Shown: positions 33,923 through 48,719, counted from the first letter of the stretch. The stretch is 64,000 bases of DNA from Marinobacter persicus (GCF_002934325.1 NZ_PTIV01000023.1:1-64000); one strand, 5' to 3'. The notes: generated from the letters alone by a model not told the origin. Made by a program: numbers and translations.

Positions 33923-34762
33923 TTATTGCTTTTCCACACCCTTGACGGACTGCCAGATTTCATCCAGGGCCGCCAGTGATTCCTCATCCATATCCCGACC
34001 CTGCTCGGCCAGCACCTTTTCAATGGCCCGGAAGCGGGCCTCGAACTTGTGATTGGTGCGGTTCAGCGCCTGCTCGGGGGCGACTTTCATGAACCGGGCC
34101 AGGTTCACGCAGACAAACAGCAGATCGCCCAGCTCGTCTTCCACCGCATCCGGCTCACCAGTACCGGCCTCGGCGGCCTGCCAGGCTTCCTTGAGTTCGT
34201 CGATTTCCTCGTGCAGCTTGTCGAACACCGGCTCGACGTTCGGCCAGTCAAAGCCGTGCCGGGCCGCCCGGCGCTGCAGTTTGTCGGCGCGAGCCATGGC
34301 TGGCAGGGTACGGGCAATGCCATCCAGCCGGCTTTCGGGCTCGTCTGTTTCGGCCTTTTCGGCGCGCTCTTCGGCCTTGATGCGCTCCCAGCTTTCCTTG
34401 ATCCAGGCTTCGTCCGGCCGGTTGTCCGGGTCCACCCGACTTTCCAGCGTTCCCTCAGGGAACACGTGAGGGTGGCGGCGCACCAGTTTGCGCACAAGAT
34501 GGTCCACCACGGCATCGAAATCAAAATGCTCCTGCTCACGACCCATCTGGGCGTAGAAGATCACCTGGAACAGCAGATCACCCAGCTCGTCCTTGAGGTG
34601 CGGGTAGTCCTCCTGCTCGATGGCGTCGGCCACCTCGTAGGCCTCTTCGATGGTGTGGGGTACGATGGTCTTGAAGGTCTGTTTGGTGTCCCACGGGCAA
34701 CCGGTTTCCGGCTCCCGCAGGCGGGCCATCAGGTACTTGAGATCGTCAATGGAATAACTCAT
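33923..34762 (-). CDS. mazG: Nucleoside triphosphate pyrophosphohydrolase MazG
   Basis: A 279-residue enzyme hydrolysing NTPs and, in E. coli, lowering ppGpp. It has two MazG repeats, the first with metal-binding EEAYEVADAIE and DELGDLLFQV, the second with EIDELKEAW and EDELGDLLF. The start overlaps the relA stop as ATGA, so synthesis and a possible ppGpp-lowering enzyme are co-expressed. Confidence 0.94.
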   Translation of the reverse strand: MSYSIDDLKYLMARLREPETGCPWDTKQTFKTIVPHTIEEAYEVADAIEQEDYPHLKDELGDLLFQVIFYAQMGREQEHFDFDAVVDHLVRKLVRRHPHVFPEGTLESRVDPDNRPDEAWIKESWERIKAEERAEKAETDEPESRLDGIARTLPAMARADKLQRRAARHGFDWPNVEPVFDKLHEEIDELKEAWQAAEAGTGEPDAVEDELGDLLFVCVNLARFMKVAPEQALNRTNHKFEARFRAIEKVLAEQGRDMDEESLAALDEIWQSVKGVEKQ

Positions 34763-36996
34763 CCGCGTTTTCGCCTCACGTCGATGATGTTCGGCAGGTT
34801 GCGAATCTGCGCCAGCAGCCGGGCCAGTTGCTCCAGGCTCGAGATTTCCACGGTGATGCGGATGTGGGCCGTGTTCTCGTCCTTGTTGGTGAGGGTATTG
34901 AGTGACAACACGTCGCTGCGCGAGGACGACAGCAACTGGGTGATGTCCCGCAACAGACCAGACCGGTCGTAGGCCTCAATGTCGATATCCACGGGGTACA
35001 CAGCCGCCGGCGTGCCACCCCAGTTCACCTCGATGATGCGGTTGGGCTCGAATTCACACAGGTTCAGGAAGGTGAGGCAATCCTGGCGATGGACGGTTAC
35101 GCCCCGCCCCACGGTAATGTAACCACCGATAGGATCACCGGGCAGAGGCTTGCAGCACTTGGCCACCTGGGTCTTGAGCTTGCCCACGCCCTGAATCTGG
35201 ATGTCCGACTCGGTGTCGTAGGCCGTTTTCCGGGGCGCACTGATCTTGAGATCCAGCTGTTCGGATTTCGGAACCAGCAACTGCTGGGCTACGTTGGCCA
35301 CGTGGGTCGGGCGCAGGTCGCCCGCACCCACCGCCGCGAACATATCATCCGTGGAGTGGTAGTTGACCTTCTTCGCCAACTCGAACAAATCCACGTCGTA
35401 CAACGACAGGCGCTTGAATTCGTCCTCGAGAATGGCGCGGCCGTCGAGGATGTTGCGATCCCGATCCTGCTGCTTGAACCAGTGCGTGACCTTGGCCCGG
35501 GCTCGTGAGGTCTGGATATAGCCCAGGCTGGGGTTCAGCCAGTCCCGGCTCGGCGCCTCGTTGTTGGATGTAAGGATGAACACCTGGTCGCCGGTTTTCA
35601 GCGGGTAGGTCAGCGGCACAATGCGGCTGTTCACCCGGGCACCCCGACAGGCATGCCCAATCTCGGTATGCACCCGGTAGGCAAAATCCACCGGTGTGGC
35701 ACCCTGGGGCATGTCCACCACATGGCCCTCCGGGGTGAAGACGTAGACCCGGTCGGAGGTGACATCGCTTTTCAGGTGGTCGGCCAGGCCGGAAAGGTCG
35801 CCCAGCTCTTCCTGCCATTCCAGAACCTGGCGCAGCCAGTTGATCTTGGCGTCGTAGCCGGTGGACTTGTTCTTGGTATCCGTGCCCTTGTAGAGCCAGT
35901 GGGCACAGACGCCCAGCTCCGCCTCTTCGTGCATTTCATGGGTACGGATCTGCACTTCCATCACCTTGCCCTCGGGACCGATTACCGCCGTGTGCAGGGA
36001 CTGGTAACCGTTCTCCTTGGGGTTGGCGATGTAGTCATCGAATTCGTTGGGAATGTGCCGCCACAGGGTGTGCACAATACCCAGGGCCGCATAGCAGTCC
36101 TTCACTTCCGGCACCAGCACGCGCACGGCGCGCACGTCGTAGACCTGGGAGAAGTCGATGCCTTTGCGGCGCATTTTGCGCCAGATGCTGTAGATGTGCT
36201 TGGCCCGGCCATTGAGCTCGGCCTTAATGCCGGAGGCGGCCAGCTCAGTCTGCAGGGTGTTGATCACCCGGGTAATGTATCGGTCACGGTCCAGGCGCTT
36301 CTCGTCCAGCAGCTTGGCGATCTTCTTGTAGGCAGTCTCATGCAGGTAACGGAAGGAAAGATCTTCCAGCTCCCACTTGATGTGACCAATGCCCAACCGA
36401 TGCGCCAGCGGTGCATAGATATCGAAGACTTCCCGGGCCACGCGCATGCGCTTTTCCTCCGGGGCATCTTTCACCGCCCGGATGGCCGATGTCCGCTCTG
36501 CCAGCTTGATCAGGGCCACGCGAACATCGTCCACCATGTTCACCAGCATCTTGCGGACATTGTCCAACTGGCCTTCACTCTGGCCCAGCACGTTGCCCTT
36601 CAGCGGATGATGGACGGAGGATATTGCCGCCATCTGCTGGACACCGTTGATCAGCCCGGCCACTTCGTCGCCAAACTGCTTGCGGATGGACTCCAGCGGC
36701 ACGCGCTCTTCCCGTACGGTGCGATAAAGCACGGCTGCCACCAGGCTGGCCTGGTCCATGCGCAGCTCCGCCAGCACCTGGGCCATTTCCAGGCCGGTGA
36801 CAAAGCTGCTGGCGCCGGGCGCCCAGAGCCGGTCTTCCCGGAAGGCTTCCCGATCAATCTCGGCCGCCACTTCGCAGGCCTGCCGCAGTTGTTCCGGGTT
36901 GTCCAAATGGGTCTGGGTGGCAATGTGTTCAACCCACTGGTCGATGTTCACCTTGCCGTCGCCGCTTGTGGCGTAATCTTCCCTTACTTTAACCAT
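34759..36996 (-). CDS. relA: (p)ppGpp synthetase RelA
   Basis: A 745-residue ribosome-linked alarmone synthetase. N-terminal HD-like region lacks the HD dyad (ALYRTV-type VLYRTVREER), so it should be synthetase only. The synthetase region has YSIWRKM, VRAVRVLV and NGYQSLHTAV. TGS, zinc-finger (KCCKPLPGDPI) and C-terminal ACT domain (AYDRSGLLRDIT) follow. It starts MVKVRE, as in Pseudomonas RelA. It sits between rlmD and mazG. Confidence 0.96.
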   Translation of the reverse strand: MVKVREDYATSGDGKVNIDQWVEHIATQTHLDNPEQLRQACEVAAEIDREAFREDRLWAPGASSFVTGLEMAQVLAELRMDQASLVAAVLYRTVREERVPLESIRKQFGDEVAGLINGVQQMAAISSVHHPLKGNVLGQSEGQLDNVRKMLVNMVDDVRVALIKLAERTSAIRAVKDAPEEKRMRVAREVFDIYAPLAHRLGIGHIKWELEDLSFRYLHETAYKKIAKLLDEKRLDRDRYITRVINTLQTELAASGIKAELNGRAKHIYSIWRKMRRKGIDFSQVYDVRAVRVLVPEVKDCYAALGIVHTLWRHIPNEFDDYIANPKENGYQSLHTAVIGPEGKVMEVQIRTHEMHEEAELGVCAHWLYKGTDTKNKSTGYDAKINWLRQVLEWQEELGDLSGLADHLKSDVTSDRVYVFTPEGHVVDMPQGATPVDFAYRVHTEIGHACRGARVNSRIVPLTYPLKTGDQVFILTSNNEAPSRDWLNPSLGYIQTSRARAKVTHWFKQQDRDRNILDGRAILEDEFKRLSLYDVDLFELAKKVNYHSTDDMFAAVGAGDLRPTHVANVAQQLLVPKSEQLDLKISAPRKTAYDTESDIQIQGVGKLKTQVAKCCKPLPGDPIGGYITVGRGVTVHRQDCLTFLNLCEFEPNRIIEVNWGGTPAAVYPVDIDIEAYDRSGLLRDITQLLSSSRSDVLSLNTLTNKDENTAHIRITVEISSLEQLARLLAQIRNLPNIIDVRRKRG

Positions 36997-37016
36997 GACA
37001 GAAACTTATCAGATGA

Positions 37017-38369
37017 TCAGTTGGTATCCCGCTCAAACAGCGCGATGGATTCAACGTGCGTGGTGTGGGGGAACATGTCCATCACGCCCGCGCGAACCAG
37101 GCGGTAACCGTTACGGACCATGACGCCCGCGTCCCTTGCCAGGGTGGCCGGGTTGCACGAGACATAGACAATCCGGTTGGCGCCAAAGGCCGTCAGGTAT
37201 TTGCAGATCTCCTCGGCGCCGGAGCGGGGTGGATCAATCAGGATCTTGTCGAAGCCTTCCTTTGCCCAGCCCTGGCCGGTGAAATCCCCGTGCAGGTCCG
37301 CGCCGAAAAACTCAACGTTGTCCAGGTTGTTCAGGCGGGCGTTTTCCCGGCCCCGGACCACCATGGCGTCGTCGCCTTCCACGCCGACCACCTGGCCGCC
37401 CTTGCGGGCCAGCGGCAGGGTGAAGTTGCCCAGGCCGCAGAACAGATCCAGCACCCGCTCACCCGGCTGCACATCCAGCCATTCCACCGCGCGATGCACC
37501 ATATCCTGGTTAATGCCGGCGTTCACCTGGGTGAAATCCATGGGATGGAACTGCATGGTCAGATCAAACTCGTCCATGCGGTAGCTGAGGCGTTCCTGAT
37601 CCCGACCCGGCGATTCCGGCCAGATCCGGTGCACGGTGTCCGGCCCCTTGGGCTGCAGGTAGATGTGCAGTTCATGCTCCTGGCCAAAACGGATCAGTTT
37701 CTCGTAATCCTCCGGCACCAGATCGTCCATGTTGCGGAACACCATGGCGGCGGCATCGTAGCCACAGGCCACTTCCACCTGGGGGATGCGGTTGTAGGCC
37801 TGCATGTCGTGCAGCAGGGCCCGCAGCGGCTCAATACGCTCACCAATGCGGGGATCAAGCACCAGGCACTGGTCGATGTCGGTCAAAAAGCTGTTCCGCT
37901 TCTCCCGGAAGCCCACCAATACCGATTCACGGGCTTTCACATAACGCACACCCAGGCGCGCCTTGCGACGGTAGCCCAAAGAATCCGGTGAACGCATGGG
38001 TTCAACCCACTGCTCCGGCTCAATGCCCCCGAAATGGGCAAAATGCTCGCGCAGCGTGTTTTCCTTGAATTGAATCTGAGCATCCGGGCTCATGTGCTGG
38101 AGGCTGCAGCCACCGCACAGGTCGGCAAACTCGCAGGGTGGCTGCCGGCGTTCCGGCGCTGATTCCAGAACCTCCAGCGTGCGCAATTCATCAAACCGGC
38201 TGCGGGAACCGACCATTTTGGCCATGACGGTCTCGCCCGGCAGCGCGCCATCCACGAACTGGGTTTTGCCATCGGCACGGGCGATACCCCGGCCATCGTG
38301 GCTCAGGGTCTCGATTTCACAGCGCACGGGCTCCTTGGGCAGGGGGGCCTTGCGGCGACGCTTGCTCAT
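37017..38369 (-). CDS. rlmD: 23S rRNA (uracil-1939-C5) methyltransferase RlmD
   Basis: A 450-residue m5U methyltransferase. An N-terminal TRAM domain is followed by four iron-sulfur cysteines ([14 protein letters not shown] and a Cys in DQCLV), the SAM motif [14 protein letters not shown], and the catalytic Cys in [11 protein letters not shown]. Full length. It lies between cysM and relA with short gaps, in an operon order shared with Pseudomonas. Confidence 0.95.
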   Translation of the reverse strand: MSKRRRKAPLPKEPVRCEIETLSHDGRGIARADGKTQFVDGALPGETVMAKMVGSRSRFDELRTLEVLESAPERRQPPCEFADLCGGCSLQHMSPDAQIQFKENTLREHFAHFGGIEPEQWVEPMRSPDSLGYRRKARLGVRYVKARESVLVGFREKRNSFLTDIDQCLVLDPRIGERIEPLRALLHDMQAYNRIPQVEVACGYDAAAMVFRNMDDLVPEDYEKLIRFGQEHELHIYLQPKGPDTVHRIWPESPGRDQERLSYRMDEFDLTMQFHPMDFTQVNAGINQDMVHRAVEWLDVQPGERVLDLFCGLGNFTLPLARKGGQVVGVEGDDAMVVRGRENARLNNLDNVEFFGADLHGDFTGQGWAKEGFDKILIDPPRSGAEEICKYLTAFGANRIVYVSCNPATLARDAGVMVRNGYRLVRAGVMDMFPHTTHVESIALFERDTN

Positions 38370-38392
38370 AGTCGTTCTCTTGTCGGTTGTGC

Positions 38393-39286
38393 TCAGGCGT
38401 GGTTGAAAACGCCGGTGGAAAGGTATCGGTCACCCCGGTCACAGATAATGGCGACGATGACCGCATTCTCAACCTCGCGGGAGAGTTTCAGGGCAGCGGC
38501 AATGGAACCGCCGGAGGAAACACCGCAGAAGATACCTTCCTGCGCGGCCAGTGCCCGCATAGTGTCTTCCGCTTCCTGCTGGCCAATGTCCAGCACCTGA
38601 TCCACCCGGCTGGCGTCAAAAATCTTCGGCAGGTACTCCGGCGGCCAGCGGCGAATGCCCGGAATGGCTGCGCCATCTTCCGGCTGCAGGCCGATGATCC
38701 GGATGTCCGGGTTGCGCTCCTTCAGGTACTTCGATACACCCATAATAGTACCGGTGGTGCCCATGGAGCTGACAAAGTGAGTAACCTTTCCCTCGGTCTG
38801 CTCCCAGATTTCCGGGCCCGTGGTGCGGTAGTGGGACAGCGGGTTGTCCGGATTGCCGAACTGATCCAGCACCTTGCCCTGCCCTTCAGTCTGCATTTTC
38901 AGCGCCAGATCCCGGGCGCCTTCCATGCCCTGCTCCTTGCTGACACTGATCAGCTCGGCGCCATAGGCACGCATGGAGGCCCGGCGCTCCTCACTCATAT
39001 TCGCCGGCATGATCAGCTTCATCCGGTAGCCCTTGATGGCGGCCGCCATCGCCAGCGCGATACCGGTGTTGCCGGAGGTGGCCTCAATCAGGGTGTCGCC
39101 GGGCTGGATTTCACCACGGCGCTCGGCTTCCTGGATCATGCCCATGGCAGGGCGATCCTTCACCGAACCGGCCGGATTATTACCCTCCAGTTTCGCCAGG
39201 ATGACATTGGAGGTGTCGCCCGGCAGACGCTGCAACCGGACCAGGGGCGTGTGCCCGACATAATCTTCAATGGTGGGAAAACTCAT
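38393..39286 (-). CDS. cysM: Cysteine synthase B
   Basis: A 297-residue PLP enzyme that makes cysteine from O-acetylserine and sulfide or thiosulfate. PLP Lys in [10 protein letters not shown], substrate loop [10 protein letters not shown] and phosphate loop GTTGTIMG are present. The length and sequence fit CysM rather than CysK. Start at 39286 ([14 protein letters not shown]) is the family-like one. First gene of the cysM-rlmD-relA-mazG run. Confidence 0.94.
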   Translation of the reverse strand: MSFPTIEDYVGHTPLVRLQRLPGDTSNVILAKLEGNNPAGSVKDRPAMGMIQEAERRGEIQPGDTLIEATSGNTGIALAMAAAIKGYRMKLIMPANMSEERRASMRAYGAELISVSKEQGMEGARDLALKMQTEGQGKVLDQFGNPDNPLSHYRTTGPEIWEQTEGKVTHFVSSMGTTGTIMGVSKYLKERNPDIRIIGLQPEDGAAIPGIRRWPPEYLPKIFDASRVDQVLDIGQQEAEDTMRALAAQEGIFCGVSSGGSIAAALKLSREVENAVIVAIICDRGDRYLSTGVFNHA

Positions 39287-39456
39287 GGTCAGACCCTGTG
39301 GTACACTTTGGCAACGAATCATACTCGTTATAGCCGCATTGTCCCAATACAGCTTGTCGCTAATACCATGACCGGCGGCTATAACTTCAGATTGAAGAAA
39401 GTGGGCCTGTCCGATTACTGGCTCACAGGTGCAAGGGATGGGTGACAGGAAAGTCT

Positions 39457-42336
<2,880 letters not shown>

Positions 42337-42339
42337 CTT

Positions 42340-43074
42340 TCAGGCCCGGGCGCGATCCAGAATGGCCCGCATATCCCTGACCGCCTCTTTAAGGCCCGTA
42401 AAGACCGCCCGGGCAATAATCGCGTGACCAATGTTCAATTCGTTAATGCCCGGAATCGCCGCCACTCTTTCGGTGTTGTGGTAATGCAGCCCATGGCCCG
42501 CGTTCACGATCAGACCCCGCTTACGGGCGTAGGCAACCGCGTTCTCCAGAACCTGGAAGGAAGCCTCCAGGGCCACGGAGTCCCGGGCCTCGGCGTATTC
42601 GCCGGTATGCAGCTCAACCACCGGCGCCCCGCAGCGCACTGCCGCGTCAATCTGCACCGGGTCCGGATCAATGAACAGCGAAACCTCGGCCCCGATTTTG
42701 GCCAACCGGTCACAGGCGCGAGCCACCCGCTCTTCCTGGCCATCCACATCGAGGCCGCCTTCGGTGGTCAACTCTTCGCGTTTCTCCGGCACCAGACACA
42801 CACACTCCGGCTCCACCCTTTCGGCAAACGCCAGCATGGCATCGGTGACCGCCATCTCCAGGTTCATCTTGGTTTGCAGGGTGTCCCTCAACAGCAGGAC
42901 ATCCCGGTCCTGAATGTGTCGGCGATCCTCCCGGGGATGAATGGTGATGCCATCAGCTCCTGCCTCTTCGGCCACCATCGCCGCCTGCACGGGGTCCGGA
43001 TAACGGGTGCCACGCGCCTGGCGCAGGGTGGCCACGTGATCAATATTGACGCCTAACAGCACTCTGGAACTCAT
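42340..43074 (-). CDS. pdxJ: Pyridoxine 5'-phosphate synthase
   Basis: A 244-residue TIM-barrel enzyme joining 1-deoxyxylulose phosphate and 3-amino-2-oxopropyl phosphate to pyridoxine phosphate. Family segments [27 protein letters not shown] and [10 protein letters not shown] are present, with the key His and Arg residues. It overlaps recO by ATGA and ends the operon, only three bases from the convergent kinase gene. Confidence 0.96.
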   Translation of the reverse strand: MSSRVLLGVNIDHVATLRQARGTRYPDPVQAAMVAEEAGADGITIHPREDRRHIQDRDVLLLRDTLQTKMNLEMAVTDAMLAFAERVEPECVCLVPEKREELTTEGGLDVDGQEERVARACDRLAKIGAEVSLFIDPDPVQIDAAVRCGAPVVELHTGEYAEARDSVALEASFQVLENAVAYARKRGLIVNAGHGLHYHNTERVAAIPGINELNIGHAIIARAVFTGLKEAVRDMRAILDRARA

Positions 43075-43811
43075 GGTTTTCTCCCTGATGATGAAACCGT
43101 GCCATTGAAAAGGGTACGGCTGTGCAGGGGCTTGCCCTGCAATAAATAATCGATCAGAACCCGCATCACGCGCTTTGCGGTTCGGCGGGGCTGATCGCTG
43201 CTCAGGTCCCCGGCCGCCAACGCCTGCAGGGTGCTGCCGGGGATCGATCGTAAACAGGCTTCCGGGTTACCGGCACTGACAATACCCTGGGCCGGATCAT
43301 AACCATAGTCGCCCTGCTCCTGCACTGCCTGCTCCACATCGGTCGCGTAATCCCAGGCAAAGTCATACCCCAGGGCGCTGGCAAAGGCCCGCTCAAAGGT
43401 GCGCAAAACAGGTTCCACATCACCCTCGGCAGGCAGCGCCGACAATGCCTGAAGGCTGTCAATATAACTGGCGAAAAGCATTGGGTGGGAGTCGGCAACG
43501 GGCAGGACCCGCTGCAGCAATTCATTGAGGTAGAGGCCACTGTACAGAGCCCGGGTCTGATGCAGGGCCGCTGCCTGCCTGACTTCCAGCTGTATCAGTG
43601 TTTTCAGGTCGCTGCGGCCGCGCCAGTCCACCAGCAGGGGCTGGAAGGGCTGCAGCTGGGCTTTCAACGGACTGCGGGGCCCACTGGCCCCGCGCGCAAT
43701 CAGGCTGATGCGGCCATGATTGAGGGTAAACAGATCCACCAGCAATGAGGATTCCCGCCAGGGGCGCCGATGGATCACATAAGCGGGCTCCTGCTGCACC
43801 GCACCGTTCAT
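43071..43811 (-). CDS. recO: DNA repair protein RecO
   Basis: A 246-residue protein of the RecFOR pathway that loads RecA on SSB-coated DNA. The N-terminal OB fold ([20 protein letters not shown]) and the helical part ([12 protein letters not shown], a RecO signature) are clear. It sits between era and pdxJ with tight spacing. Confidence 0.94.
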   Translation of the reverse strand: MNGAVQQEPAYVIHRRPWRESSLLVDLFTLNHGRISLIARGASGPRSPLKAQLQPFQPLLVDWRGRSDLKTLIQLEVRQAAALHQTRALYSGLYLNELLQRVLPVADSHPMLFASYIDSLQALSALPAEGDVEPVLRTFERAFASALGYDFAWDYATDVEQAVQEQGDYGYDPAQGIVSAGNPEACLRSIPGSTLQALAAGDLSSDQPRRTAKRVMRVLIDYLLQGKPLHSRTLFNGTVSSSGRKP

Positions 43812-43818
43812 GGCGGCC

Positions 43819-44736
43819 TCAGGAATCGTTCATACCCAGGCTTTTCAGCGCCCGGTCGCTGTCGGCCCAGCCCCGCTTGACCTTCACCCACAGGCGGAGC
43901 ATGACCTTGCAATCAAACATACGCTCCATATCGGCACGGGCTTCCTGGCCAATCCGGCGCATGCGTTCGCCCTTGTCGCCAATCAGGATTTTCTTCTGGC
44001 CCTCGCGCTCCACCAGGATTAGGGCCGATATGTGGAGCGTGGCGCCCTGTTGTTTGAATTCTTCAATTTCCACCGCCACCGAGTACGGCAGCTCAGCGCC
44101 CAACTGACGGGTGATTTTCTCGCGCACCATTTCCGCCGCCATGAAGCGCTGGCTGCGGTCGGTGATCTGGTCATCCGGATAGAAGTGCACGCTTTCCGGC
44201 AGGAAACGGCCCACTGCCTGCTCCAACGGCTCCAGGTTGGTCTCTTTCAGGGCTGATAGCGGGATAATCTCGGCAAACTCCCGCTTTTTCGACAGCATAT
44301 CGAGATGCGGCAACAGCAGCTCCCGGTTTTCCAGGCGATCCACCTTGTTCACCGCCAGGATGACCGGGCAGCTCAACCGCTTCAGCTTCTCGAGCACCAT
44401 TTCATCGGCACTGGTCCAGTTCAACTGGTCCACCACAAAGACCACCACGTCCACATCAATCAGTGCCGAGGAGGCCGCCTTGTTCATCGCGCGGTTCAGT
44501 GCCCGGGGCTCATCCTCGTGCATACCCGGGGTATCCACGTAGATGGCCTGCACCGGCCCTTCGGTCTTGATACCGAGTACCTGATGGCGGGTAGTCTGGG
44601 GCTTGCGAGACGTAATACTGAGTTTCTGGCCCAGAATGTGGTTGAGCAATGTGGATTTACCCACGTTCGGGCGGCCGACAATGGCCACGAAGCCACAGCG
44701 ACTGTCCGGGTTTTCCGGGCGAGTAATGTCATTCAT
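43819..44736 (-). CDS. era: GTPase Era
   Basis: A 305-residue GTPase needed for 30S ribosome maturation. G1 GRPNVGKS, G2-like TTRHQ, G3 DTPGMH, G4 NKVD and a C-terminal KH domain ([22 protein letters not shown]) are present. Its start overlaps the rnc stop as ATGA. Confidence 0.97.
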   Translation of the reverse strand: MNDITRPENPDSRCGFVAIVGRPNVGKSTLLNHILGQKLSITSRKPQTTRHQVLGIKTEGPVQAIYVDTPGMHEDEPRALNRAMNKAASSALIDVDVVVFVVDQLNWTSADEMVLEKLKRLSCPVILAVNKVDRLENRELLLPHLDMLSKKREFAEIIPLSALKETNLEPLEQAVGRFLPESVHFYPDDQITDRSQRFMAAEMVREKITRQLGAELPYSVAVEIEEFKQQGATLHISALILVEREGQKKILIGDKGERMRRIGQEARADMERMFDCKVMLRLWVKVKRGWADSDRALKSLGMNDS

Positions 44737-45425
44737 GATTCCGTCTCCACGCCCAACTGCTTGAGCGCATTGCGTGCTGCCTGCTGCTCCGCCACGCGAC
44801 GGCTGCTGCCGGTGCCGGTGGTTTTCCGATCGAGCGAGGGCAAGGCACAGGAAACGTGGAACGTCTGGTTGTGGGCCTCACCGTCCACGGAAATCACTTC
44901 GTAGTTGGGCAGGGGGAACTGTCGGGACTGGAGGTATTCCTGCAGGCGGGTCTTGGGGTCTTTCTGGGTATCCTGGATATCCAGCCGCGCCAGACGATGC
45001 TCAAACCAGCGCAGCACCTGCTCACGGCAGGTGTAGAAATCGCTGTCCAGGTAGATCGCGCCGATGATCGACTCAATGGCATCGGCGAGAATGGATTCCC
45101 GGCGGAAGCCCCCGCTCTTGAGCTCGCCCGAGCCCAGGCGCAGATACTTGCCCAGTTCGAACTCGCGTCCGATCTCCGCCAGCGTCACGCCTTTGACCAT
45201 GCGCGCCCGCAAGCGGCTGAGCTGGCCCTCCCGGGCTTTCTCGAAATGCTGATACAGATGCTCGGCAATCACCATGTTAACGATGGAATCGCCCAGAAAT
45301 TCCAGGCGCTCGTTGTTCTGATTACCAAAACTGCGATGGGTCAGCGCCAGCAGCAGTCGTTCAGGCTGTTTGAACTGGTAGCCGATGCGGCGCTGAAGTT
45401 CGTCAAGGTTTGGTTGTGAATTCAC
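44733..45425 (-). CDS. rnc: Ribonuclease III
   Basis: A 230-residue dsRNA endonuclease for rRNA processing. Catalytic signature [17 protein letters not shown] near residues 38-54 and second acidic set in [13 protein letters not shown]; dsRNA-binding domain from about 155 on. Overlaps the DUF4845 gene stop by ATGA. Confidence 0.97.
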   Translation of the reverse strand: MNSQPNLDELQRRIGYQFKQPERLLLALTHRSFGNQNNERLEFLGDSIVNMVIAEHLYQHFEKAREGQLSRLRARMVKGVTLAEIGREFELGKYLRLGSGELKSGGFRRESILADAIESIIGAIYLDSDFYTCREQVLRWFEHRLARLDIQDTQKDPKTRLQEYLQSRQFPLPNYEVISVDGEAHNQTFHVSCALPSLDRKTTGTGSSRRVAEQQAARNALKQLGVETES

Positions 45426-45805
45426 TGGCCCTTCAACTCATATTCATGCTGGAAGTGAACGATACTGTCCACATTGCCAAAAAGATTGTTGCGTACTTCG
45501 TAGTCGACCGAGATCACTACAAATTCGCCATTTTTTTCCACGGAAATGTTCTTGGCATCGAAGCCACTGACGTTGTTCACGCTTAGCCGTTTGTTGATCA
45601 GGCGGCGCACCTCCGCCGGCCCCATGCTCGACAGCCCTTCGGTCCCTTCCAGGCTTTCCAGGGCTTCCTGGATGGTAAGGTCATCGATATAGACCGGGCC
45701 AATCTTGATCGCCACAGTCAATAAGGCACCAAAAAACAGCGCCACAATCACATTGGCCAGGGCCCCGCCCTGTTGCCGGGTACCAACGGGATGATCAGTT
45801 TTCAT
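45422..45805 (-). CDS. DUF4845 membrane protein between lepB and rnc
   Basis: A 127-residue protein with one N-terminal membrane helix ([19 protein letters not shown]) and a periplasmic domain ([16 protein letters not shown] to [13 protein letters not shown]) of DUF4845 type. The family almost always occurs here, beside lepB and rnc, in pseudomonads and relatives. Its function is unknown; a role in the processing of exported proteins is only a guess from position. Confidence 0.85.
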   Translation of the reverse strand: MKTDHPVGTRQQGGALANVIVALFFGALLTVAIKIGPVYIDDLTIQEALESLEGTEGLSSMGPAEVRRLINKRLSVNNVSGFDAKNISVEKNGEFVVISVDYEVRNNLFGNVDSIVHFQHEYELKGQ

Positions 45806-45832
45806 GACCGCTTCGCTCCTTAAAGTGCTGAA

Positions 45833-46630
45833 TCACTCAATGCTGCCTACCCGTTCAAAAGATGGCAGACTGGTCAGCGATTGCCAGTGCATCCAGATGG
45901 CAAAGGCCTTGCCCACAACCATCTCGTCGGGCACGGTGCCCCAGAACCGGCTGTCGTTACTATTATCACGGTTATCGCCCATGACGAAGTAATTCCCTTC
46001 TGGAACCACCCATTCACCTTCGCCGGCACTGTTCAAACGCCCCATGCTCAGATAGATGTCGTGTTCCACATCGCCAAGCTGTTCGCGCCAACGCTCCAGC
46101 GGCGGCAACCGGGCCACGAATTCCCGGGGCACGGGTTCACCGTTAATAAATAGCTGCTTGTTCCGGTAACGGATATGGTCACCCGGCAACCCAATCACCC
46201 GCTTGATGAAGTTGGTTTCTCCATCTTCGGGAAAACGGAACACCATGACATCACCCCTTTCCGGATCGCCGACCTCCAGGATTTTGGTGCCCGCCACCGG
46301 CAGTCTCAAGCCATAGGCGTACTTGTTCACCAGAATGAAATCACCCACCTCAAGGGTGGGCAGCATCGAACCTGATGGAATCTGGAACGGCTCAACCAGG
46401 AAGGAGCGCAGTACCAGCACGATGACCAGCACCGGAAAAAAAGACCGGCTGACATCCACCAGCCAGGGCTCCTTGGGCTCTTCCTGCTCTTCCTGGGCTC
46501 CGGCCGCTTCTACCGTTTCCAGGCCAGCCGAAGCCAGCCGGCGTTTTCTCAGAAACAGCTTGTCAGCCAACCAGATCACGCCGGTGGCAAAGGTCAGAAC
46601 CACCAGTACCAGCGGAAAATTGATATCCAT
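45833..46630 (-). CDS. lepB: Signal peptidase I
   Basis: A 265-residue inner-membrane peptidase that removes signal peptides. Two N-terminal helices (about 4-22 and 64-80); catalytic Ser in SGSMLPTLEVGDF near residue 88; catalytic Lys in IKRVIGLPGD near 142; GDNRDNSNDSR box at the end. Between lepA and DUF4845. Confidence 0.95.
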   Translation of the reverse strand: MDINFPLVLVVLTFATGVIWLADKLFLRKRRLASAGLETVEAAGAQEEQEEPKEPWLVDVSRSFFPVLVIVLVLRSFLVEPFQIPSGSMLPTLEVGDFILVNKYAYGLRLPVAGTKILEVGDPERGDVMVFRFPEDGETNFIKRVIGLPGDHIRYRNKQLFINGEPVPREFVARLPPLERWREQLGDVEHDIYLSMGRLNSAGEGEWVVPEGNYFVMGDNRDNSNDSRFWGTVPDEMVVGKAFAIWMHWQSLTSLPSFERVGSIE

Positions 46631-46645
46631 TCAAGCGCCTTCGAT

Positions 46646-48466
46646 TTAGTTATCCACTTTCAATACGGCAAGAAACGCTTCCTGGGGCACTTCAACATTA
46701 CCCAGTTGCTTCATGCGCTTTTTACCTTCCTTCTGCTTCTGGAGCAGTTTTTTCTTCCGGCTGACATCGCCGCCGTAACATTTTGCGGTTACGTTCTTGC
46801 GAAGCGCCTTGACGGTTACCCGAGCCACCACCTGGTTGCCAATGGCCGCCTGGATGGCAATATCAAACATCTGGCGGGGGATCAACTCTTTCATCTTGTC
46901 GATGAGCTGACGGCCTTTGTAGTGTGCCTGGTCCTTGTGCACAATCAGCGCCAGAGCATCCACGCGGTCACCGTTGATCAGCACGTCCAGACGAACCAGC
47001 TTGGCGGTCTGGAAACGCACAAACTGGTAGTCCAGGGAAGCAAAGCCCCGGCTCGCCGACTTGATGCGATCGAAGAAATCCAGCACCACTTCCGCCATGG
47101 GCAACTCATAGGTCACCTGCACCTGGTTGGACATGAAGTGCATGTTCTTCTGTACCCCGCGCTTTTCTTCACACAGGGCGATCACGTTACCCAGATGCTC
47201 CTGGGGCACGAGGATGCTGGCTTCAACAATTGGCTCACGCATTTCTTCAATGGAGCCAATATCCGGCAGGCGTGAGGGGTTGTCCACCGACAGAGTCTCA
47301 CCCTGGGTGGTCACCACCTCATAGATAACGGTCGGCGCCGTGGTGATCAGGTCAATGCCGTATTCGCGCTCAAGCCGCTCCTGGATGATTTCCATGTGCA
47401 GCATGCCCAGGAAACCACAGCGGAAGCCAAAGCCCAGGGCGTCGGAATTTTCCGGCTCGAAGAACAGGGAGGCATCGTTGAGGGTGAGCTTTTCCAGGGC
47501 ATCCCGGAAGTCGTCGTAGTCATCCGAGCTGACCGGGAACAAACCGGCATAGACCTGCGGCCTCACCTTCTTGAAGCCTGGCAGCATCGGCGTTTCCTCG
47601 GCGTACTTCTGGTGCACGATGGTGTCGCCCACCGGAGCACCGTGGATATCCTTGATACCGGCCACTACAAAGCCCACGTCACCGGCTTCGAGAATGTTGG
47701 TGTCTTTCGGTTTCGGATTGAAAATACCCACCTTGTCGGCGTTCCACGCCTTGCCGGTGGACTTAATCACGATCTTGTCGCCCTTGCGCAGGGTGCCTTC
47801 GGTGATACGCACCAGCGAGACCACGCCCAGGTAGTTGTCGAACCAGGAATCAATGATCAACGCCTGCAGCGGTGCCTTCCGATCGCCTTTGGGGGGTGGA
47901 ATCCGGCGAATCAGGTCTTCCAGGACGTCTTCCACGCCCATGCCGCTTTTGGCGCTGCATCGTACGGCGTCGGTGGCCTCGATGCCGATCACGTCCTCAA
48001 TCTCTTCGGAGACCCGGTCCGGCTCGGCCTGGGGCAGGTCCATCTTGTTCAGGACCGGCACCACTTCCAGGCCCTGTTCGATGGCGGTGTAACAGTTGGC
48101 TACCGACTGCGCTTCCACGCCCTGACCCGCGTCCACAACGAGCAGCGCACCTTCACAGGCATACAGTGACCGGGATACCTCATAGGAAAAATCGACGTGG
48201 CCTGGCGTGTCGATAAAGTTCAACTTATAGATTTGACCGTCACGGGCCTTGTAATCGAGCGTCACGCTCTGGGCCTTGATAGTAATGCCCCGCTCCCGCT
48301 CAAGGTCCATGGAGTCGAGCACCTGCTCGGCCATTTCACGATCGGTCAGCCCGCCGCAGATCTGGATAAAGCGGTCGGCCAGGGTAGATTTGCCGTGGTC
48401 GATATGCGCGATGATGGAGAAATTTCGTATACGATTGATGTCGTTATCTTTTTCGGCTTCAGACAT
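46646..48466 (-). CDS. lepA: Elongation factor 4
   Basis: A 606-residue translational GTPase that acts in initiation and recovery of stalled ribosomes. G1 [14 protein letters not shown]3 DTPGHVDF and G4 NKMDLPQ are present, with the LepA-specific C-terminus ([26 protein letters not shown]). First gene of the lepA-lepB-DUF4845-rnc-era-recO-pdxJ operon. A TACAAT -10-like box lies about 90 bases upstream. Confidence 0.97.
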   Translation of the reverse strand: MSEAEKDNDINRIRNFSIIAHIDHGKSTLADRFIQICGGLTDREMAEQVLDSMDLERERGITIKAQSVTLDYKARDGQIYKLNFIDTPGHVDFSYEVSRSLYACEGALLVVDAGQGVEAQSVANCYTAIEQGLEVVPVLNKMDLPQAEPDRVSEEIEDVIGIEATDAVRCSAKSGMGVEDVLEDLIRRIPPPKGDRKAPLQALIIDSWFDNYLGVVSLVRITEGTLRKGDKIVIKSTGKAWNADKVGIFNPKPKDTNILEAGDVGFVVAGIKDIHGAPVGDTIVHQKYAEETPMLPGFKKVRPQVYAGLFPVSSDDYDDFRDALEKLTLNDASLFFEPENSDALGFGFRCGFLGMLHMEIIQERLEREYGIDLITTAPTVIYEVVTTQGETLSVDNPSRLPDIGSIEEMREPIVEASILVPQEHLGNVIALCEEKRGVQKNMHFMSNQVQVTYELPMAEVVLDFFDRIKSASRGFASLDYQFVRFQTAKLVRLDVLINGDRVDALALIVHKDQAHYKGRQLIDKMKELIPRQMFDIAIQAAIGNQVVARVTVKALRKNVTAKCYGGDVSRKKKLLQKQKEGKKRMKQLGNVEVPQEAFLAVLKVDN

Positions 48467-48719
48467 TCATCAAAATCCAACTGGTGTAAACACTCGGGTG
48501 TGACGATCGTAAAATGACCCGGTGTGGAAGTTAAAAAAACGGCAGGCATTGTAACGCGAAAGGGCCCCGCTGTCGCCCTGAAGGCCCCGGTTGACGCGGG
48601 CAAAGCGCGGGCGGGCCGCCCCTTGCCGATGCCTGGCAGCCCCAGCGGGGGCCAGGACGGCCCAGAGGCTGGGCTGTAGGCAATGAAAACCAGTTGGTCC
48701 GGCTTTGGATCACCGGAAC
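48467..48719. other. GC-rich intergenic stretch between mucD and lepA
   Basis: No gene seen. The centre is very GC-rich and carries nested inverted repeats, among them CCCAG-N3-CTGGG near 48660-48680 and a GGCAAAG ... CCTTGCC arm pair near 48598-48630. On the minus strand a TACAAT box (about 48547-48552) precedes lepA. A terminator or attenuator for mucD and the lepA promoter are both plausible here. Confidence 0.4.
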